DNA from: Pseudomonas kielensis
Lineage (GTDB): Bacteria; Pseudomonadota; Gammaproteobacteria; Pseudomonadales; Pseudomonadaceae
Assembly: GCF_014236655.1 (NCBI RefSeq)
Contig: NZ_JACMYG010000005.1
Location: 62,001-126,000 of the forward strand
Length of the DNA: 64,000 nucleotides
Direction: 5' to 3'
Part shown: piece by piece, positions 12,689 through 23,709 of the stretch
How positions within the stretch are numbered: position 1 is the first letter of the stretch
Layout: each line of letters begins with the position of its first letter
Translations under genes and position numbers: made by a program
The notes under the pieces: generated by a model
What the model was told of the DNA's origin: nothing
Databases searched by the model: none
The model's input: only the letters and a program-made list of their open reading frames with translations

Positions 12689-13126
12689 TCAGGCGGGGAC
12701 GTGCAACGCTGGACCGTAGCCTTCGATGAACTCGGCGGGCATGCGCTTGGGCCTGCCGCTGGACAGTTCGATACAGACAAAGGTGGTTTGCGCGCGCAGC
12801 AGGGTCGCGTTGTCGCTGGGGCGAACCAGCTGGAAATGCCGGGTCATTTTCAGGCGCTGGTCCCAGTCGACGATCCAGGTCGCCAACTGCAGCTCGTCAC
12901 CCTCATAGGCCGCCGCCAGGTAATCGATCTCGTGGCGGACCACGGCCATGGCCCGGTCCAACCGTCGATACTCCACCAGGTCCAGCCCAAGGCGCTGTGA
13001 GTGGCGCCAGGCGCAACGTTCGAGCCAGGTGACGTACACCGCGTTGTTGGCGTGTCCCAGCCCGTCGATGTCCTCTGCGGCCACCTGCAGGTCAATCACA
13101 AAGGGTGTTGCCCGATCCCAGCCCAT
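12689..13126 (-). CDS. Acyl-CoA thioesterase, 4-hydroxybenzoyl-CoA thioesterase family
   Basis: This is a single hotdog-fold protein of 145 residues. The family motif is present as DIDGLGHANNAVYVTWLE (about residues 19-36), in which the usual catalytic Asp and the HxN element can be recognised. Such enzymes hydrolyse acyl-CoA thioesters in the cytoplasm; the natural substrate cannot be told from sequence. It is the last gene of a minus-strand tetR - hydrolase - thioesterase group. The start ATG has GAGG five bases upstream, and a 10-bp hairpin ends just before that ribosome-binding site. Confidence 0.85.
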   Translation of the reverse strand: MGWDRATPFVIDLQVAAEDIDGLGHANNAVYVTWLERCAWRHSQRLGLDLVEYRRLDRAMAVVRHEIDYLAAAYEGDELQLATWIVDWDQRLKMTRHFQLVRPSDNATLLRAQTTFVCIELSSGRPKRMPAEFIEGYGPALHVPA

Positions 13127-13131
13127 GCCTC

Positions 13132-13160
13132 GCTCCCGGTCCGATTATTCGACCGGGAGC
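13132..13160 (-). promoter_or_regulatory. Hairpin immediately upstream of the thioesterase ribosome-binding site
   Basis: A perfect 10-bp inverted repeat (GCTCCCGGTC / GACCGGGAGC, nine-base loop) ends six bases before the thioesterase start codon on the minus strand, directly abutting its Shine-Dalgarno GAGG. It has no T tract. It could hinder ribosome access or stabilise the processed 3' mRNA. The effect is inferred. Confidence 0.5.
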
Positions 13161-13174
13161 AGTGTAACGGATGA

Positions 13175-14008
13175 TCAGGCCGATTGCCGCGTCTGCAGGC
13201 TGCGACCCGCGAGCAAGCCCAGCACCCCGTCGATCACTCGCGAGTCGGCCAGCACCCGCTGATGTCCGCCCTGCTCCAGGCGCAACAGACGACTGTCGAA
13301 CCAGGCCTCGTGGATCAGTTGCGACTCGCTCACCGGGACGAAGATATCGTCCTCGGCATGTACGATCAGCCCGGGCATATCCAGCTGATAGTGGGCGACA
13401 TCGAGCCTTGAAGCCGAAAACCCCACATCCTTTTCAATTTGCCGGATAAACGCCGAGCGCGCCCTGGGCGGCATTCCGACGTAGCGGGCAAAACCACGCA
13501 GCACGCCCAGAATCCGCGCCGGTGCCGCGATACTCACCAGGGTTTCGGTGCGCAGCCCCAGTTGCACTGCCAGCATCGCACTGGCGCCGCCCATGGAGTG
13601 ACCGATGACCCCTTGCAGGGGCGGCAACTCGGCCGCGGCTTCGAGCATGGCGCGGGCGAACATCACGACGTTGGCCTCGCGCCCCGGCGAACGGCCGTGG
13701 GCAGGACCGTCCAGGGCGACCACCGTATAACCGGCGTCCACCAGGGCGGTGATCAGGCTGGCGAACTGGGTCGGCCGCCCTTCCCAGCCGTGCATCAGTA
13801 ACACCACCGGGCCCTGCCCCCAGCGCAAGGCCGAGAGCCCAAAGCGCAAGGTGATGCGCTCGGCGCTGGCCAGCAGCGGCATTTCCCAGTCACGGGGCGG
13901 CAATTCACGGGGCGTCATGAACACCTGCCGCATCTTGCTCGCAATCAACTTCGGCGCCACCCAGCCCAACGTGCCGTTAACGCCGCGAACCCAACTCAAG
14001 GTGCTCAT
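13175..14008 (-). CDS. Alpha/beta hydrolase family protein
   Basis: This 277-residue protein has a complete alpha/beta-hydrolase fold signature: the oxyanion region LMHGWEGRPTQF, the nucleophile elbow GHSMGGAS (catalytic Ser), an acid in HAEDDIFVP and the C-terminal His in QGGHQRV. No signal peptide is evident, so it should act in the cytoplasm, probably as an esterase or lipase-like enzyme of unknown substrate. GGAG precedes the ATG. It lies 29 bases downstream of a tetR-family gene in the same orientation, which suggests control by that repressor. Confidence 0.85.
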   Translation of the reverse strand: MSTLSWVRGVNGTLGWVAPKLIASKMRQVFMTPRELPPRDWEMPLLASAERITLRFGLSALRWGQGPVVLLMHGWEGRPTQFASLITALVDAGYTVVALDGPAHGRSPGREANVVMFARAMLEAAAELPPLQGVIGHSMGGASAMLAVQLGLRTETLVSIAAPARILGVLRGFARYVGMPPRARSAFIRQIEKDVGFSASRLDVAHYQLDMPGLIVHAEDDIFVPVSESQLIHEAWFDSRLLRLEQGGHQRVLADSRVIDGVLGLLAGRSLQTRQSA

Positions 14009-14037
14009 CGCTCATCTCCAAAGGCCAACGCTTCAGG

Positions 14038-14577
14038 TCACAGCACCGCCGACTTGGCGGCACGCAGCAATCGATCAGACAACTCACCGGCTCCCAGCGC
14101 TCGCGCCAGAGCCAGACCTCCCACCATCAGCGCCAGGTCCGCCAGGACCTTGTCGGCGTCTTCCGGGCTGTTGGCCAACTGCGCGACCATCAGCTCGACG
14201 TGCTCGTTCAAGGCCACCCGGAAGTCATCCGGCAGGCGGCCCAGCTCCCCCACCGACGCCGGAATCGGGCAGGCGTTTTCGGTGGAGTCGCGGTGTTTGC
14301 GCGACAGGTAGAACGCCGCGACCAACGCCCGGCGCTCTTCCCCGGTCAGCTCGGCATCCATGTCGGCGATCAACGCCCGACGCTGGCCGAGCAACTGGGT
14401 GAAGGCTTCCAGCATCATCGCGTCCTTGCTTTCGAAGTGCGCATAGAAGCCGCCGACAGTCAGGCCGGCCGCACCCATCACTTCGCCCACGCTCGGTTCC
14501 GCCGGGCCACGTTGAATCAGCGCAGAGCTGGCGGCCTGGAGAATGCGTTCACGGGTTTGAGCTTTTTTGTCGTTCAT
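14038..14577 (-). CDS. TetR/AcrR family transcriptional regulator
   Basis: The protein has 179 residues. The N-terminal 60 form the TetR helix-turn-helix (TRERILQAASSALIQRG, then VGEVMGAAGLTVGGFYAHFESKDAMM), and the rest is an all-helical ligand-binding domain. It starts at an ATG with GGAGG eight bases upstream. Being first in a minus-strand operon with an alpha/beta hydrolase and a thioesterase, it probably senses a small hydrophobic molecule and controls its own operon. The ligand is unknown. Confidence 0.9.
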   Translation of the reverse strand: MNDKKAQTRERILQAASSALIQRGPAEPSVGEVMGAAGLTVGGFYAHFESKDAMMLEAFTQLLGQRRALIADMDAELTGEERRALVAAFYLSRKHRDSTENACPIPASVGELGRLPDDFRVALNEHVELMVAQLANSPEDADKVLADLALMVGGLALARALGAGELSDRLLRAAKSAVL

Positions 14578-14587
14578 CGTTACCTCC

Positions 14588-14631
14588 GAATATTACGATG
14601 GAAATATTATTCTCATAATAAATTTACGCAA
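14588..14631 (-). promoter_or_regulatory. Putative promoter and operator of the tetR operon
   Basis: On the minus strand TTGCGT (plus 14626-14631) and TAATAT (plus 14604-14609) are separated by 16 bases, a plausible sigma-70 promoter. Just downstream is an AT-rich imperfect palindrome bounded by GAATA and TATTC, which could be the autoregulatory site of the TetR protein. Both readings are by eye. Confidence 0.45.
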
Positions 14632-14694
14632 GGGTTGGATTTGACCGTTGGTCAGAAGAGCAGAGGGGGAATTGGGGAATTGGCCAAACGCCAG

Positions 14695-14730
14695 ACAAAC
14701 AAAAGGGCCATTCAATAATTGAATGACCCT
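14695..14730 (-). terminator. Terminator of the tRNA-Ala/Glu operon
   Basis: Read on the minus strand, an AGGGTCATTCAA / TTGAATGGCCCT hairpin with one mismatch is followed by TTTTGTTTG. It lies 28 bases past the last tRNA, the expected place for the end of the tRNA transcript. Confidence 0.8.
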
Positions 14731-14757
14731 TATAAAATCCCGCAGAGCGGGTAATCG

Positions 14758-14833
14758 TGGCGTCCCCTAGGGGACTCGAACCCCTGTTACCGCCGTGAAA
14801 GGGCGGTGTCCTAGGCCACTAGACGAAGGGGAC
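14758..14833 (-). tRNA. tRNA-Glu (TTC), copy 2 in transcription order
   Basis: This is a 76-base cloverleaf with encoded CCA. The acceptor arm is GTCCCCT/AGGGGAC, the anticodon loop CTTTCAC reads TTC, and the T-arm is GGTTCGAGTCC. It is identical by eye to the second tRNA-Glu at 15042-15117 and is the last gene of the four-tRNA transcript. Confidence 0.97.
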
Positions 14834-14912
14834 GCAAACCCTTCTATACACTGATCAGCGCTGAGTACTGATCGCTTCAAGGCCGGTGTGGCCAGACCTT
14901 GAAGTGTAAAAT

Positions 14913-14988
14913 TGGTGGAGCTTAGCGGGATCGAACCGCTGACCTCCTGCATGCCATGCAGGCGCTCTCCCAGCTGAGCTAAAGCCCC
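14913..14988 (-). tRNA. tRNA-Ala (GGC), copy 2 in transcription order
   Basis: This is a 76-base tRNA with encoded CCA. The anticodon stem CCTGC/GCAGG encloses the loop ATGGCAT, giving anticodon GGC. It differs from the partner copy at 15196-15271 at a few paired positions in the acceptor, anticodon and T stems, all compensated. Confidence 0.97.
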
Positions 14989-15041
14989 AGATTTTTCGCC
15001 TCGCGGCGGAGTGACATCTTGCAACATCACTTCTGTAAAAC

Positions 15042-15117
15042 TGGCGTCCCCTAGGGGACTCGAACCCCTGTTACCGCCGTGAAAGGGCGGTGTCCTAGGC
15101 CACTAGACGAAGGGGAC
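15042..15117 (-). tRNA. tRNA-Glu (TTC), copy 1 in transcription order
   Basis: This 76-base tRNA with encoded CCA and anticodon TTC is the same sequence as the copy at 14758-14833. It is separated from the upstream tRNA-Ala by a 78-base spacer that is nearly the same as the spacer in the other Ala-Glu pair. Confidence 0.97.
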
Positions 15118-15195
15118 ACAAACCTTCTATACAACTGATCAACGCTGAGTGTTGATCGCTTCAAGGCCGGTGTGGCCAGACCTTGAAGTGTAAAT

Positions 15196-15271
<76 letters not shown>

Positions 15272-15304
15272 TCATCGTTGATGTCATCGCTGAGGACGGG
15301 GCGA

Positions 15305-15363
15305 ATCTTAAGGGCGTATCGGATGCCTGTCAAACTTATTTTTCAAAAAATTTAAAATTTTTT
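15305..15363 (-). promoter_or_regulatory. Strong stable-RNA promoter of the tRNA operon
   Basis: On the minus strand TTGACA (plus 15328-15333) and TAAGAT (plus 15305-15310) are separated by exactly 17 bases. An A/T-only stretch upstream (plus about 15337-15363) resembles an UP element, and a GC-rich discriminator (TCGCCCCG) follows the -10, typical of stringently controlled tRNA and rRNA promoters. Confidence 0.85.
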
Positions 15364-15451
15364 GCCGACATTACAATCACTTACCGCCCTCCCCCCGGAA
15401 ATCCGGGGGTTTGGCGCAGGCCAAAGGCCTGGCAGGAGCTGCTGCTGGGAA

Positions 15452-16933
15452 TCAGGCGATCGCGGCCAACAGCTTTTCCCACTCCTTGTTTTCCTTCTTC
15501 GACACGCCACCGAGCAGGTCGATGGCCTGGCGCAGACGGAAACGGGTCAGGTCCGGGCCGAGGATTTCCATGGCGTCGAGCACCGACACCGAGCTCGCCT
15601 GACCGGTGATCGCGGCGAACATCAACGGCATGGCATCGCGCAGCTTCAGCTCAAGGGATTCGACGACCGCCTGAATCGTCGCGGTGATGTTGTCCTTCTG
15701 CCACTGGCGCAGGCTCTCCAGCTTCCACAGGATCAACTGCATCAACTGGCGCACCTGGTCGCCCGAGAGCTTCTTGGATTCGAACAGCTTGGCATCCGGG
15801 TTGACGCCACCGGCGAAGAAGAACCCGGCGAGCGGTGCTACCTGGCTGAAGGTTTCCACACGGCCCTGCACGTGGGGCGCGATCTTCATCATGTACTCAG
15901 GGTTCAGCGCCCAGGTCTGCAGGCGGCTGGCGAACTCTTCCACCGGCAGGTCACGCAGCCACTGGCCGTTGAGCCAGGACAGCTTCTCGATGTCGAAGAT
16001 CGGCCCGCCCAGGGACACGCGCTTGAGGTCGAAGTTGTCGACCATCTCTTGCAGGGAGAACTTCTCGCGCTCGTCCGGCATCGACCAGCCCATGCGCCCC
16101 AGGTAGTTGAGCATCGCTTCCGGCATGAAGCCCATGCGCTCGTAGAAGGTCACCGAGGTCGGGTTCTTGCGCTTGGACAGCTTGCTCTTGTCCGGATTGC
16201 GCAGCAGCGGCATGTAGCACAGCTCCGGCTGCTCCCAGCCGAAGTATTCGTACAGCAGGATCAGTTTCGGCGCCGATGGCAGCCACTCTTCGCCGCGCAG
16301 GACGTGGGTGATGCCCATCAGGTGGTCATCGACCACGTTGGCCAGGAAGTAGGTCGGCAGGCCGTCGGTCTTCATCAGCACTTGCATGTCCATGCGATCC
16401 CACGGGATCTCGACGTCGCCACGCAGCATGTCCGGCACCACGCAGACACCTTCGGTCGGCACCTTCATGCGGATCACGTGGGGTTCGCCAGCGGCCAGGC
16501 GGCGCGCCACTTCTTCCTTGGACAGCAGCAGCGCCCGACCGTCGTAGCGCGGGGTCTCGCCGCGAGCCATTTGCTCGGCGCGCATCTGGTCCAGTTCCTC
16601 GGCAGTGCAGAAGCATGGGAACGCATGCCCCATGTCTACGAGCTGCTGGCAGTACTTCTGGTAGATCTCGCCCCGCTCGCTCTGCCGGTACGGGCCGTGC
16701 GGGCCGCCGACGTCCGGGCCTTCAGCCCAGTCGATGCCCAGCCAGCGCAAGGCATCAAAAATCTGCTGTTCGGACTCGCGGGTCGAGCGCAACTGATCGG
16801 TGTCTTCGATGCGCAGGATGAACTCACCGCCATGCTGCTTGGCAAAGCAGTAGTTGAACAAAGCGATGTAAGCGGTGCCGACATGGGGATCGCCGGTAGG
16901 CGATGGCGCGATGCGAGTGCGGACGGTGGTCAT
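15452..16933 (-). CDS. gltX: Glutamate--tRNA ligase
   Basis: This is a class I aminoacyl-tRNA synthetase of 493 residues that charges tRNA-Glu. The HIGH-type motif is [10 protein letters not shown] at residues 10-19 and the KMSKS-type motif is KLSKRK near residue 243. The ATG at 16933 was chosen because translation from it starts [14 protein letters not shown] as in the family; an in-frame start 147 bases upstream would add an unrelated extension. It lies directly upstream of an operon containing two tRNA-Glu genes, in the same direction but with their own promoter between. Confidence 0.97.
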   Translation of the reverse strand: MTTVRTRIAPSPTGDPHVGTAYIALFNYCFAKQHGGEFILRIEDTDQLRSTRESEQQIFDALRWLGIDWAEGPDVGGPHGPYRQSERGEIYQKYCQQLVDMGHAFPCFCTAEELDQMRAEQMARGETPRYDGRALLLSKEEVARRLAAGEPHVIRMKVPTEGVCVVPDMLRGDVEIPWDRMDMQVLMKTDGLPTYFLANVVDDHLMGITHVLRGEEWLPSAPKLILLYEYFGWEQPELCYMPLLRNPDKSKLSKRKNPTSVTFYERMGFMPEAMLNYLGRMGWSMPDEREKFSLQEMVDNFDLKRVSLGGPIFDIEKLSWLNGQWLRDLPVEEFASRLQTWALNPEYMMKIAPHVQGRVETFSQVAPLAGFFFAGGVNPDAKLFESKKLSGDQVRQLMQLILWKLESLRQWQKDNITATIQAVVESLELKLRDAMPLMFAAITGQASSVSVLDAMEILGPDLTRFRLRQAIDLLGGVSKKENKEWEKLLAAIA

Positions 16934-17164
16934 GGCGTGTCTCGAAAGATGATGAAAAGCGGAGATGAAACAAAGGGCGAATGGTAACAGGCGACACCCG
17001 CCCGGCTCCAGTGAGCAGGGCATATAAGCCAAGATTGAGGCCACAAAAGGCGCTAACAGCGGCAAATGCCTGAATATCAATGGGTGGCATTTACCACCTG
17101 TCGGCTATGTGCCAGATTCACCAGCTGTTAAATTTCCTTACACTTTATCGACTACAAGCTGCCC

Positions 17165-18211
17165 ATGCCTGCCCAACTCAAGCGTCGCCTGTTTATCTTC
17201 CTGTTTATCGTCCTGCTGGTCGCCGGCGGCTTTTTTGCCGAGTGGTTTTTCAAGGGACGGTTTTACGAAAGCACCGATAACGCCTATGTGCAGGGTGAAA
17301 TCACCCGCGTTTCCAGCCAGTTGAGCGCGCGCATCGACGAGGTGCTGGTGCAGGACAACCAGCACGTGGAAAAAGGCCAGTTGCTGATCCGCCTCGAAGG
17401 TGAGGACTTCCGCCTTGCCGTCGACCGCGCTGCCGCTGCCCTCGCCACCCGCCAGGCCGAGCGCCTGCAAGCCCAGAGCAAACTGACCCAGCAAGCCAGC
17501 CTGATCGCCTCCAGCGAAGCCCAGGTCGCCTCCAGCCAGGCCAGCCTGGGGCGTTCGCAAATTGATCTGTCCCGCGCCGAAACCCTGCGCAAGCCCGGCT
17601 ACGTCTCGGAAGAGCGGGTCACCACCCTGTCGGCGGAAAACCATATCGCTCGCTCCCAGGTCACCAAGGCCCAGGCCGACGCCCAGGCACAGCGCCAACA
17701 GGTCAACGCCCTGAGCGCCGAGATCAAGCGCCTCGACGCGCAGATCGCCAATGCCCAGGCCGACCTGGCCCAGGCCGAGCTGAACCTGACCCGCAGCGAG
17801 ATCCACTCGCCGATCAGCGGCCTGGTCGGCCAACGCGCAGCGCGCAACGGCCAGGTGGTGCAAGCCGGCGCGTACCTGCTGTCGATCGTCCCGGACCAGG
17901 ACATCTGGATTCAGGCCAACTTCAAGGAAACCCAGATCGGCCACATGCAGCCTGGGCAAAAGGCCGAGTTGATTTTTGATGCCTACGGCGACACCCCGAT
18001 CGACGCCCGGGTCGACAGCCTGTTCGCCGCCTCCGGCGCCCAGTTCAGCCTGCTGCCGCCAGACAATGCCACCGGCAACTTCACCAAGGTGGTGCAACGG
18101 ATTCCGGTGAAGCTGACGTTTGCCGCGGATAACCCGCTGCACGGCAAGATCCGTCCGGGCATGTCGGTCACCGTCAAAGTGAACATCAAAGACCCCGTCG
18201 ATGGCCGGTGA
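17165..18211 (+). CDS. emrA: HlyD/EmrA-family efflux membrane-fusion protein
   Basis: This is the periplasmic adaptor of a tripartite drug pump, 348 residues. One N-terminal membrane anchor (about residues 9-28) is followed by the EmrA-type ESTDNAYVQGEITRVSSQ biotinyl-lipoyl half-motif, a long coiled-coil hairpin (about residues 90-210, rich in Ala, Gln, Leu) and the second lipoyl half with SPISGLVGQRAARNGQVVQAG. The gene overlaps the following MFS gene by 11 bases. It is divergent from gltX, with 231 bases between the starts. No outer-membrane channel gene is nearby, so it presumably uses a TolC-type protein coded elsewhere. Confidence 0.9.
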   Translation: MPAQLKRRLFIFLFIVLLVAGGFFAEWFFKGRFYESTDNAYVQGEITRVSSQLSARIDEVLVQDNQHVEKGQLLIRLEGEDFRLAVDRAAAALATRQAERLQAQSKLTQQASLIASSEAQVASSQASLGRSQIDLSRAETLRKPGYVSEERVTTLSAENHIARSQVTKAQADAQAQRQQVNALSAEIKRLDAQIANAQADLAQAELNLTRSEIHSPISGLVGQRAARNGQVVQAGAYLLSIVPDQDIWIQANFKETQIGHMQPGQKAELIFDAYGDTPIDARVDSLFAASGAQFSLLPPDNATGNFTKVVQRIPVKLTFAADNPLHGKIRPGMSVTVKVNIKDPVDGR

Positions 18212-19751
18212 TCAACTGATCCGCCCGGTCGGCGAACCGACCCGGCGGGACTGGATTGCAGTCATGAGCGTGATGCTCGGCGCCTTCATGGCGGTACTCG
18301 ACATCCAGATTACCAACTCCTCGCTCAAAGACATCCAGGGCGCGCTGTCGGCGACGCTTGAGGAAGGCTCGTGGATTTCCACCTCCTACCTGGTGGCGGA
18401 AATCATCATGATCCCCCTCACCGCCTGGCTGGTGCAGTTGCTCTCGGCTCGCCGCCTGGCGGTCTGGGTCTCGGTCGGTTTCCTGTTCGCCTCCCTGCTC
18501 TGCTCCATGGCCTGGAGCCTGGAAAGCATGATCGTGTTCCGTGCCTTGCAGGGTTTTACCGGCGGCGCGCTGATCCCCCTGGCGTTCACCCTGACGCTGA
18601 TCAAGCTGCCTGAACACCATCGCGCCAAAGGCATGGCCATGTTCGCCATGACCGCCACCTTCGCCCCCTCCATCGGCCCGACCCTGGGTGGCTGGCTCAC
18701 GGAAAACTGGGGCTGGGAGTACATCTTCTACATCAACATCCCGCCCGGCCTGATCATGATTGCCGGCCTGATGTATGGCCTGGAGAAGAAAGAGGCGCAC
18801 TGGGAACTGCTCAAGAGCACCGACTACACCGGCATCCTCACCCTGGGCGTCGGCCTGGGCTGCCTGCAGGTGTTCCTCGAGGAAGGCCATCGCAAGGACT
18901 GGCTGGAGTCGAGCCTGATCGTCACCCTGGGCAGCATTGCCCTGGTCAGCCTGATCACCTTTGTCATCGTCCAGGTGTCCAAGCCCAACCCGCTGATCAA
19001 CCTGGGCATCCTGCGCAACCGCAACTTCGGCCTGTCGAGTATCTCCAGCCTGGGCATGGGGGTGGGGCTGTATGGCTCGATCTACCTGCTGCCGCTGTAC
19101 CTGGCGCAGATCCAGAACTACAACGCCCTGCAGATCGGTGAAGTGATCATGTGGATGGGCGTGCCCCAGCTGTTCCTGATTCCGCTGGTGCCCAAGCTGA
19201 TGAAGTACATCTCACCGAAGTGGCTGTGTACCCTGGGTTTTGGCCTGTTCGGCCTGGCGAGCTTTTCGTCGGGGGTGCTGAACCCGGACTTTGCCGGGCC
19301 GCAGTTCAACCAGATCCAGATCATCCGGGCACTGGGGCAGCCGCTGATCATGGTCACCATCTCGCTGATCGCCACCGCCTACATCCTGCCCGAGGATGCC
19401 GGCTCGGCGTCGAGCCTGTTCAACATCCTGCGCAACCTCGGTGGCGCCATCGGCATCGCCCTGCTCGCCACCCTGCTGGATGCCCGGACCAAGACCTACT
19501 TCGATTACTTGCGCGAAGCCATCGTGCCAACCAACCCGCAAGTGGCCGAGCGCCTGGCCAGCCTGACCGACCGCTTTGGCAGCGAGACGGCCGCGCTGGG
19601 CAAGCTCAGCGAGATCGCCCATCAGCAGGCATCGATCATGGCGTACAACGACGCCTTTCATTTTGTCGGGATTGCGCTGGGGGTGAGCATGCTGGCGATT
19701 CTGCTGACCAAGGCGTTGCCGGCGGGGATCAAGGTTGGAGAGGCGCACTAG
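18201..19751 (+). CDS. emrB: DHA2-family MFS multidrug transporter (EmrB-type permease)
   Basis: This 516-residue inner-membrane protein has 14 predicted membrane segments, the DHA2 pattern. The N-terminal MLGAFMAVLDIQITNSSLKDIQGALSAT segment carries the family signature with the membrane Asp, and the motif-C-like stretch TFAPSIGPTLGGWLTENWGWEYIFYINIPPG is present. Energy would come from proton exchange, with export across the envelope through the partner EmrA. Substrates are not predictable. Translation is probably coupled to emrA through the overlap. Confidence 0.9.
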   Translation: MAGDQLIRPVGEPTRRDWIAVMSVMLGAFMAVLDIQITNSSLKDIQGALSATLEEGSWISTSYLVAEIIMIPLTAWLVQLLSARRLAVWVSVGFLFASLLCSMAWSLESMIVFRALQGFTGGALIPLAFTLTLIKLPEHHRAKGMAMFAMTATFAPSIGPTLGGWLTENWGWEYIFYINIPPGLIMIAGLMYGLEKKEAHWELLKSTDYTGILTLGVGLGCLQVFLEEGHRKDWLESSLIVTLGSIALVSLITFVIVQVSKPNPLINLGILRNRNFGLSSISSLGMGVGLYGSIYLLPLYLAQIQNYNALQIGEVIMWMGVPQLFLIPLVPKLMKYISPKWLCTLGFGLFGLASFSSGVLNPDFAGPQFNQIQIIRALGQPLIMVTISLIATAYILPEDAGSASSLFNILRNLGGAIGIALLATLLDARTKTYFDYLREAIVPTNPQVAERLASLTDRFGSETAALGKLSEIAHQQASIMAYNDAFHFVGIALGVSMLAILLTKALPAGIKVGEAH

Positions 19752-19786
19752 TTGAATTTATAGCGCACTGGCGGGCTTGCCCACAT

Positions 19787-19910
19787 GTAGGAACGGGCGC
19801 CCGCTTGCGGCCTGCTCGCGATGGACGTAAACGATGACACGTACTGTCTGGATAAACCCGTCGCGCTCAGGTTTTTCGCGAGCAGGCCGCAAGCGGGCGC
19901 CCGTTCCTAC
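19787..19910. repeat. REP-like palindromic element with 35-bp perfect arms
   Basis: The left arm (19787-19821, starting GTAGGAACGGGCGCCCG) and right arm (19876-19910, ending GGGCGCCCGTTCCTAC) are exact reverse complements over 35 bases with a 54-base spacer. Similarity continues outward for about 16 more bases with three mismatches. It fills the space between emrB and uvrB, two convergent genes. The sequence style matches the REP/BIME repeats of P. fluorescens and may also end both transcripts. Confidence 0.85.
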
Positions 19911-19952
19911 AAGTGGGCTTGCCCGCGATGAGGCCCTGTCAGGCGCCGAGGA

Positions 19953-21968
<2,016 letters not shown>

Positions 21969-22318
21969 ACCTACCTCTGGTTTTGCGCGGCGCGCACGCC
22001 CGCCTGAGCGGGGGGGCCAGGCAGCCACGATGAACAGCGCTGACGACGGATGTCGCGGGGAAAAATCATGATAACCGTTGATGTGGTGGCGAATACCTGT
22101 AGTTTCAAGGTAATCGTCCTACATGCCCCGTAATAGACCGTCATGACAATAAGACTAACGGTTGGCAAATAAACCGAAAAACTTGCCGGAAAAGGTCAAA
22201 CGCCTGTCGCCCTGCCCGGTGATGGCCTCTATACTAGCTCCCCGTTTGTGCACCGCTCTAGTGCATTCGGCTGGAGCGCCACACGTCCCTCCACATTCCA
22301 TTCAGAGCCGCCGCAATA
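21969..22318. other. Divergent intergenic region, uvrB / aminotransferase
   Basis: This 350-base stretch holds no credible gene. It must contain the promoters of uvrB (minus) and the aminotransferase (plus). A TATACT hexamer at 22230-22235 could be a -10 element for the aminotransferase, but no convincing -35 lies at the right distance. I see no LexA-type palindrome. Confidence 0.5.
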
Positions 22319-23515
22319 ATGAGCCTGTTCTCCGCTGTCGAAATGGCACCACGCGATCCAATCCTGGGCCTCAACGAAGCATTCAACGCTGACACCCGAA
22401 CCAACAAGGTCAACCTGGGGGTCGGTGTTTACTGCAACGAGGAGGGGCGAATTCCACTCCTGCGCGCCGTAGTCGAAGCCGAGACAACTCGCGCCGCTCA
22501 ACACGCTTCCCGCGGCTACCTGCCGATCGACGGCATCGCTGCCTACGACCAGGCCGTGCAAAAGCTGCTGTTTGGCGCTGATTCGCCGCTGCTGGCCGCT
22601 GGACGCGTGGTCACCACCCAGTCCGTGGGCGGTACCGGCGCGCTGAAAATCGGTGCCGACTTCCTCAAGCAACTGCTGCCGGACGCCGTCGTGGCCATCA
22701 GCGACCCGAGCTGGGAAAACCACCGCGCGCTGTTCGAAACCGCCGGCTTCCCGGTGCAGAACTACCGCTACTACGACGCCGCCACCCATGACGTCAACCG
22801 CGTCGGCCTGCTGGAAGACCTCAACGCCCTGCCTGCCAACTCCATCGTGGTGCTGCACGCCTGCTGCCACAACCCGACCGGCGTCGACCTGAGCCCGGCG
22901 GACTGGAAAAACGTCCTGGAAGTGGTCAAGGCGAAAAACCTCGTGCCGTTCCTCGACATGGCCTACCAGGGCTTTGGCGACGGCATCGACGAAGACGCCG
23001 CTGCCGTGCGCCTGTTCGCCGAGTCGGGGCTGAACTTCTTCGTTTCCAGCTCGTTCTCCAAATCGTTCTCGCTGTACGGCGAGCGCGTCGGCGCACTGTC
23101 GATCGTCAGCGAATCGAAAGAAGAAAGCGCGCGCGTGCTGTCGCAAGTCAAACGCGTGATCCGCACCAACTACTCCAACCCGCCGACGCACGGCGCGGCA
23201 GTGGTTGCCGCCGTGCTCAACAGCCCGGAACTGCGCGCCCAGTGGGAGCAGGAACTGGCCGAGATGCGCCTGCGCATTCGTGGCATGCGTACCCAGATGG
23301 TGGACCTGCTGGCCCAGCACGCCCCAGATCATGACTTCAGCTTTGTCGGCCGCCAGTGCGGGATGTTCTCCTACTCCGGCCTGACCGTTGAACAAGTGAC
23401 CCGCCTGCGCAACGAGTTCGGCATCTACGCCCTGGACACCGGCCGCATCTGCGTGGCCGCGCTGAACCAGAACAACATCGCAGCCGTGACCCAGGCCATC
23501 GTTCAGGTGATCTGA
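22319..23515 (+). CDS. tyrB: Aromatic/aspartate amino acid aminotransferase
   Basis: This 398-residue PLP enzyme belongs to aminotransferase class I, subgroup I-alpha (AspC/TyrB). The opening MSLFSAVEMAPRDPILGLNEAF is typical, the PLP-stacking and substrate region HACCHNPTGVDL is present, and the Schiff-base lysine lies in SSFSKSFSLYGERVG at about residue 247. It transfers amino groups between aromatic or dicarboxylic amino acids and 2-oxoglutarate in the cytoplasm. Whether aspartate or aromatic substrates dominate cannot be read from sequence. A terminator follows its stop. Confidence 0.9.
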   Translation: MSLFSAVEMAPRDPILGLNEAFNADTRTNKVNLGVGVYCNEEGRIPLLRAVVEAETTRAAQHASRGYLPIDGIAAYDQAVQKLLFGADSPLLAAGRVVTTQSVGGTGALKIGADFLKQLLPDAVVAISDPSWENHRALFETAGFPVQNYRYYDAATHDVNRVGLLEDLNALPANSIVVLHACCHNPTGVDLSPADWKNVLEVVKAKNLVPFLDMAYQGFGDGIDEDAAAVRLFAESGLNFFVSSSFSKSFSLYGERVGALSIVSESKEESARVLSQVKRVIRTNYSNPPTHGAAVVAAVLNSPELRAQWEQELAEMRLRIRGMRTQMVDLLAQHAPDHDFSFVGRQCGMFSYSGLTVEQVTRLRNEFGIYALDTGRICVAALNQNNIAAVTQAIVQVI

Positions 23516-23530
23516 AGCTCAGCTCGATAA

Positions 23531-23565
23531 AAAAGGGGAAGCCGCTTGGCTTCCCCTTTTTGTTT
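23531..23565 (+). terminator. Terminator after the aminotransferase gene
   Basis: The stem AAGGGGAAGCC / GGCTTCCCCTT is followed by TTTTGTTT, 16 bases past the aminotransferase stop. Confidence 0.9.
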
Positions 23566-23621
23566 GCGAGCAGATAATACCCAACGCCAAGGCTCCACAC
23601 TCTAGACTCTAGAGCGCCTCA

Positions 23622-23675
23622 CTGTGGAGGCGAGCCGGGCGGCGCTCCGTCTGCTCGCGAAGCGCTCTGCCACAG
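23622..23675. repeat. REP-like element
   Basis: The segment is bounded by CTGTGGAGGCGAGC and GCTCTGCCACAG and contains GCTCGCGAAGCGCTC, an imperfect palindrome of the REP style common in fluorescent pseudomonads. It lies between the aminotransferase terminator and a small gene. Confidence 0.65.
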
Positions 23676-23709
23676 ACACAGCAAAACTTCGAAACCCTTG
23701 AGAGCCGAG

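Noticed and set aside
14834..15195. tRNA spacers read as a CRISPR-like array because of regular repeats
   Set aside because: There are only two repeat units and they are explained fully by duplicated tRNA genes and spacers.
15362..16987. Plus-strand open frame opposite gltX
   Set aside because: gltX motifs on the minus strand are clear; the opposite frame is a composition artefact.
21969..22318. LexA-controlled promoter for uvrB
   Set aside because: No CTGT-N8-ACAG type site was seen in the uvrB upstream region.
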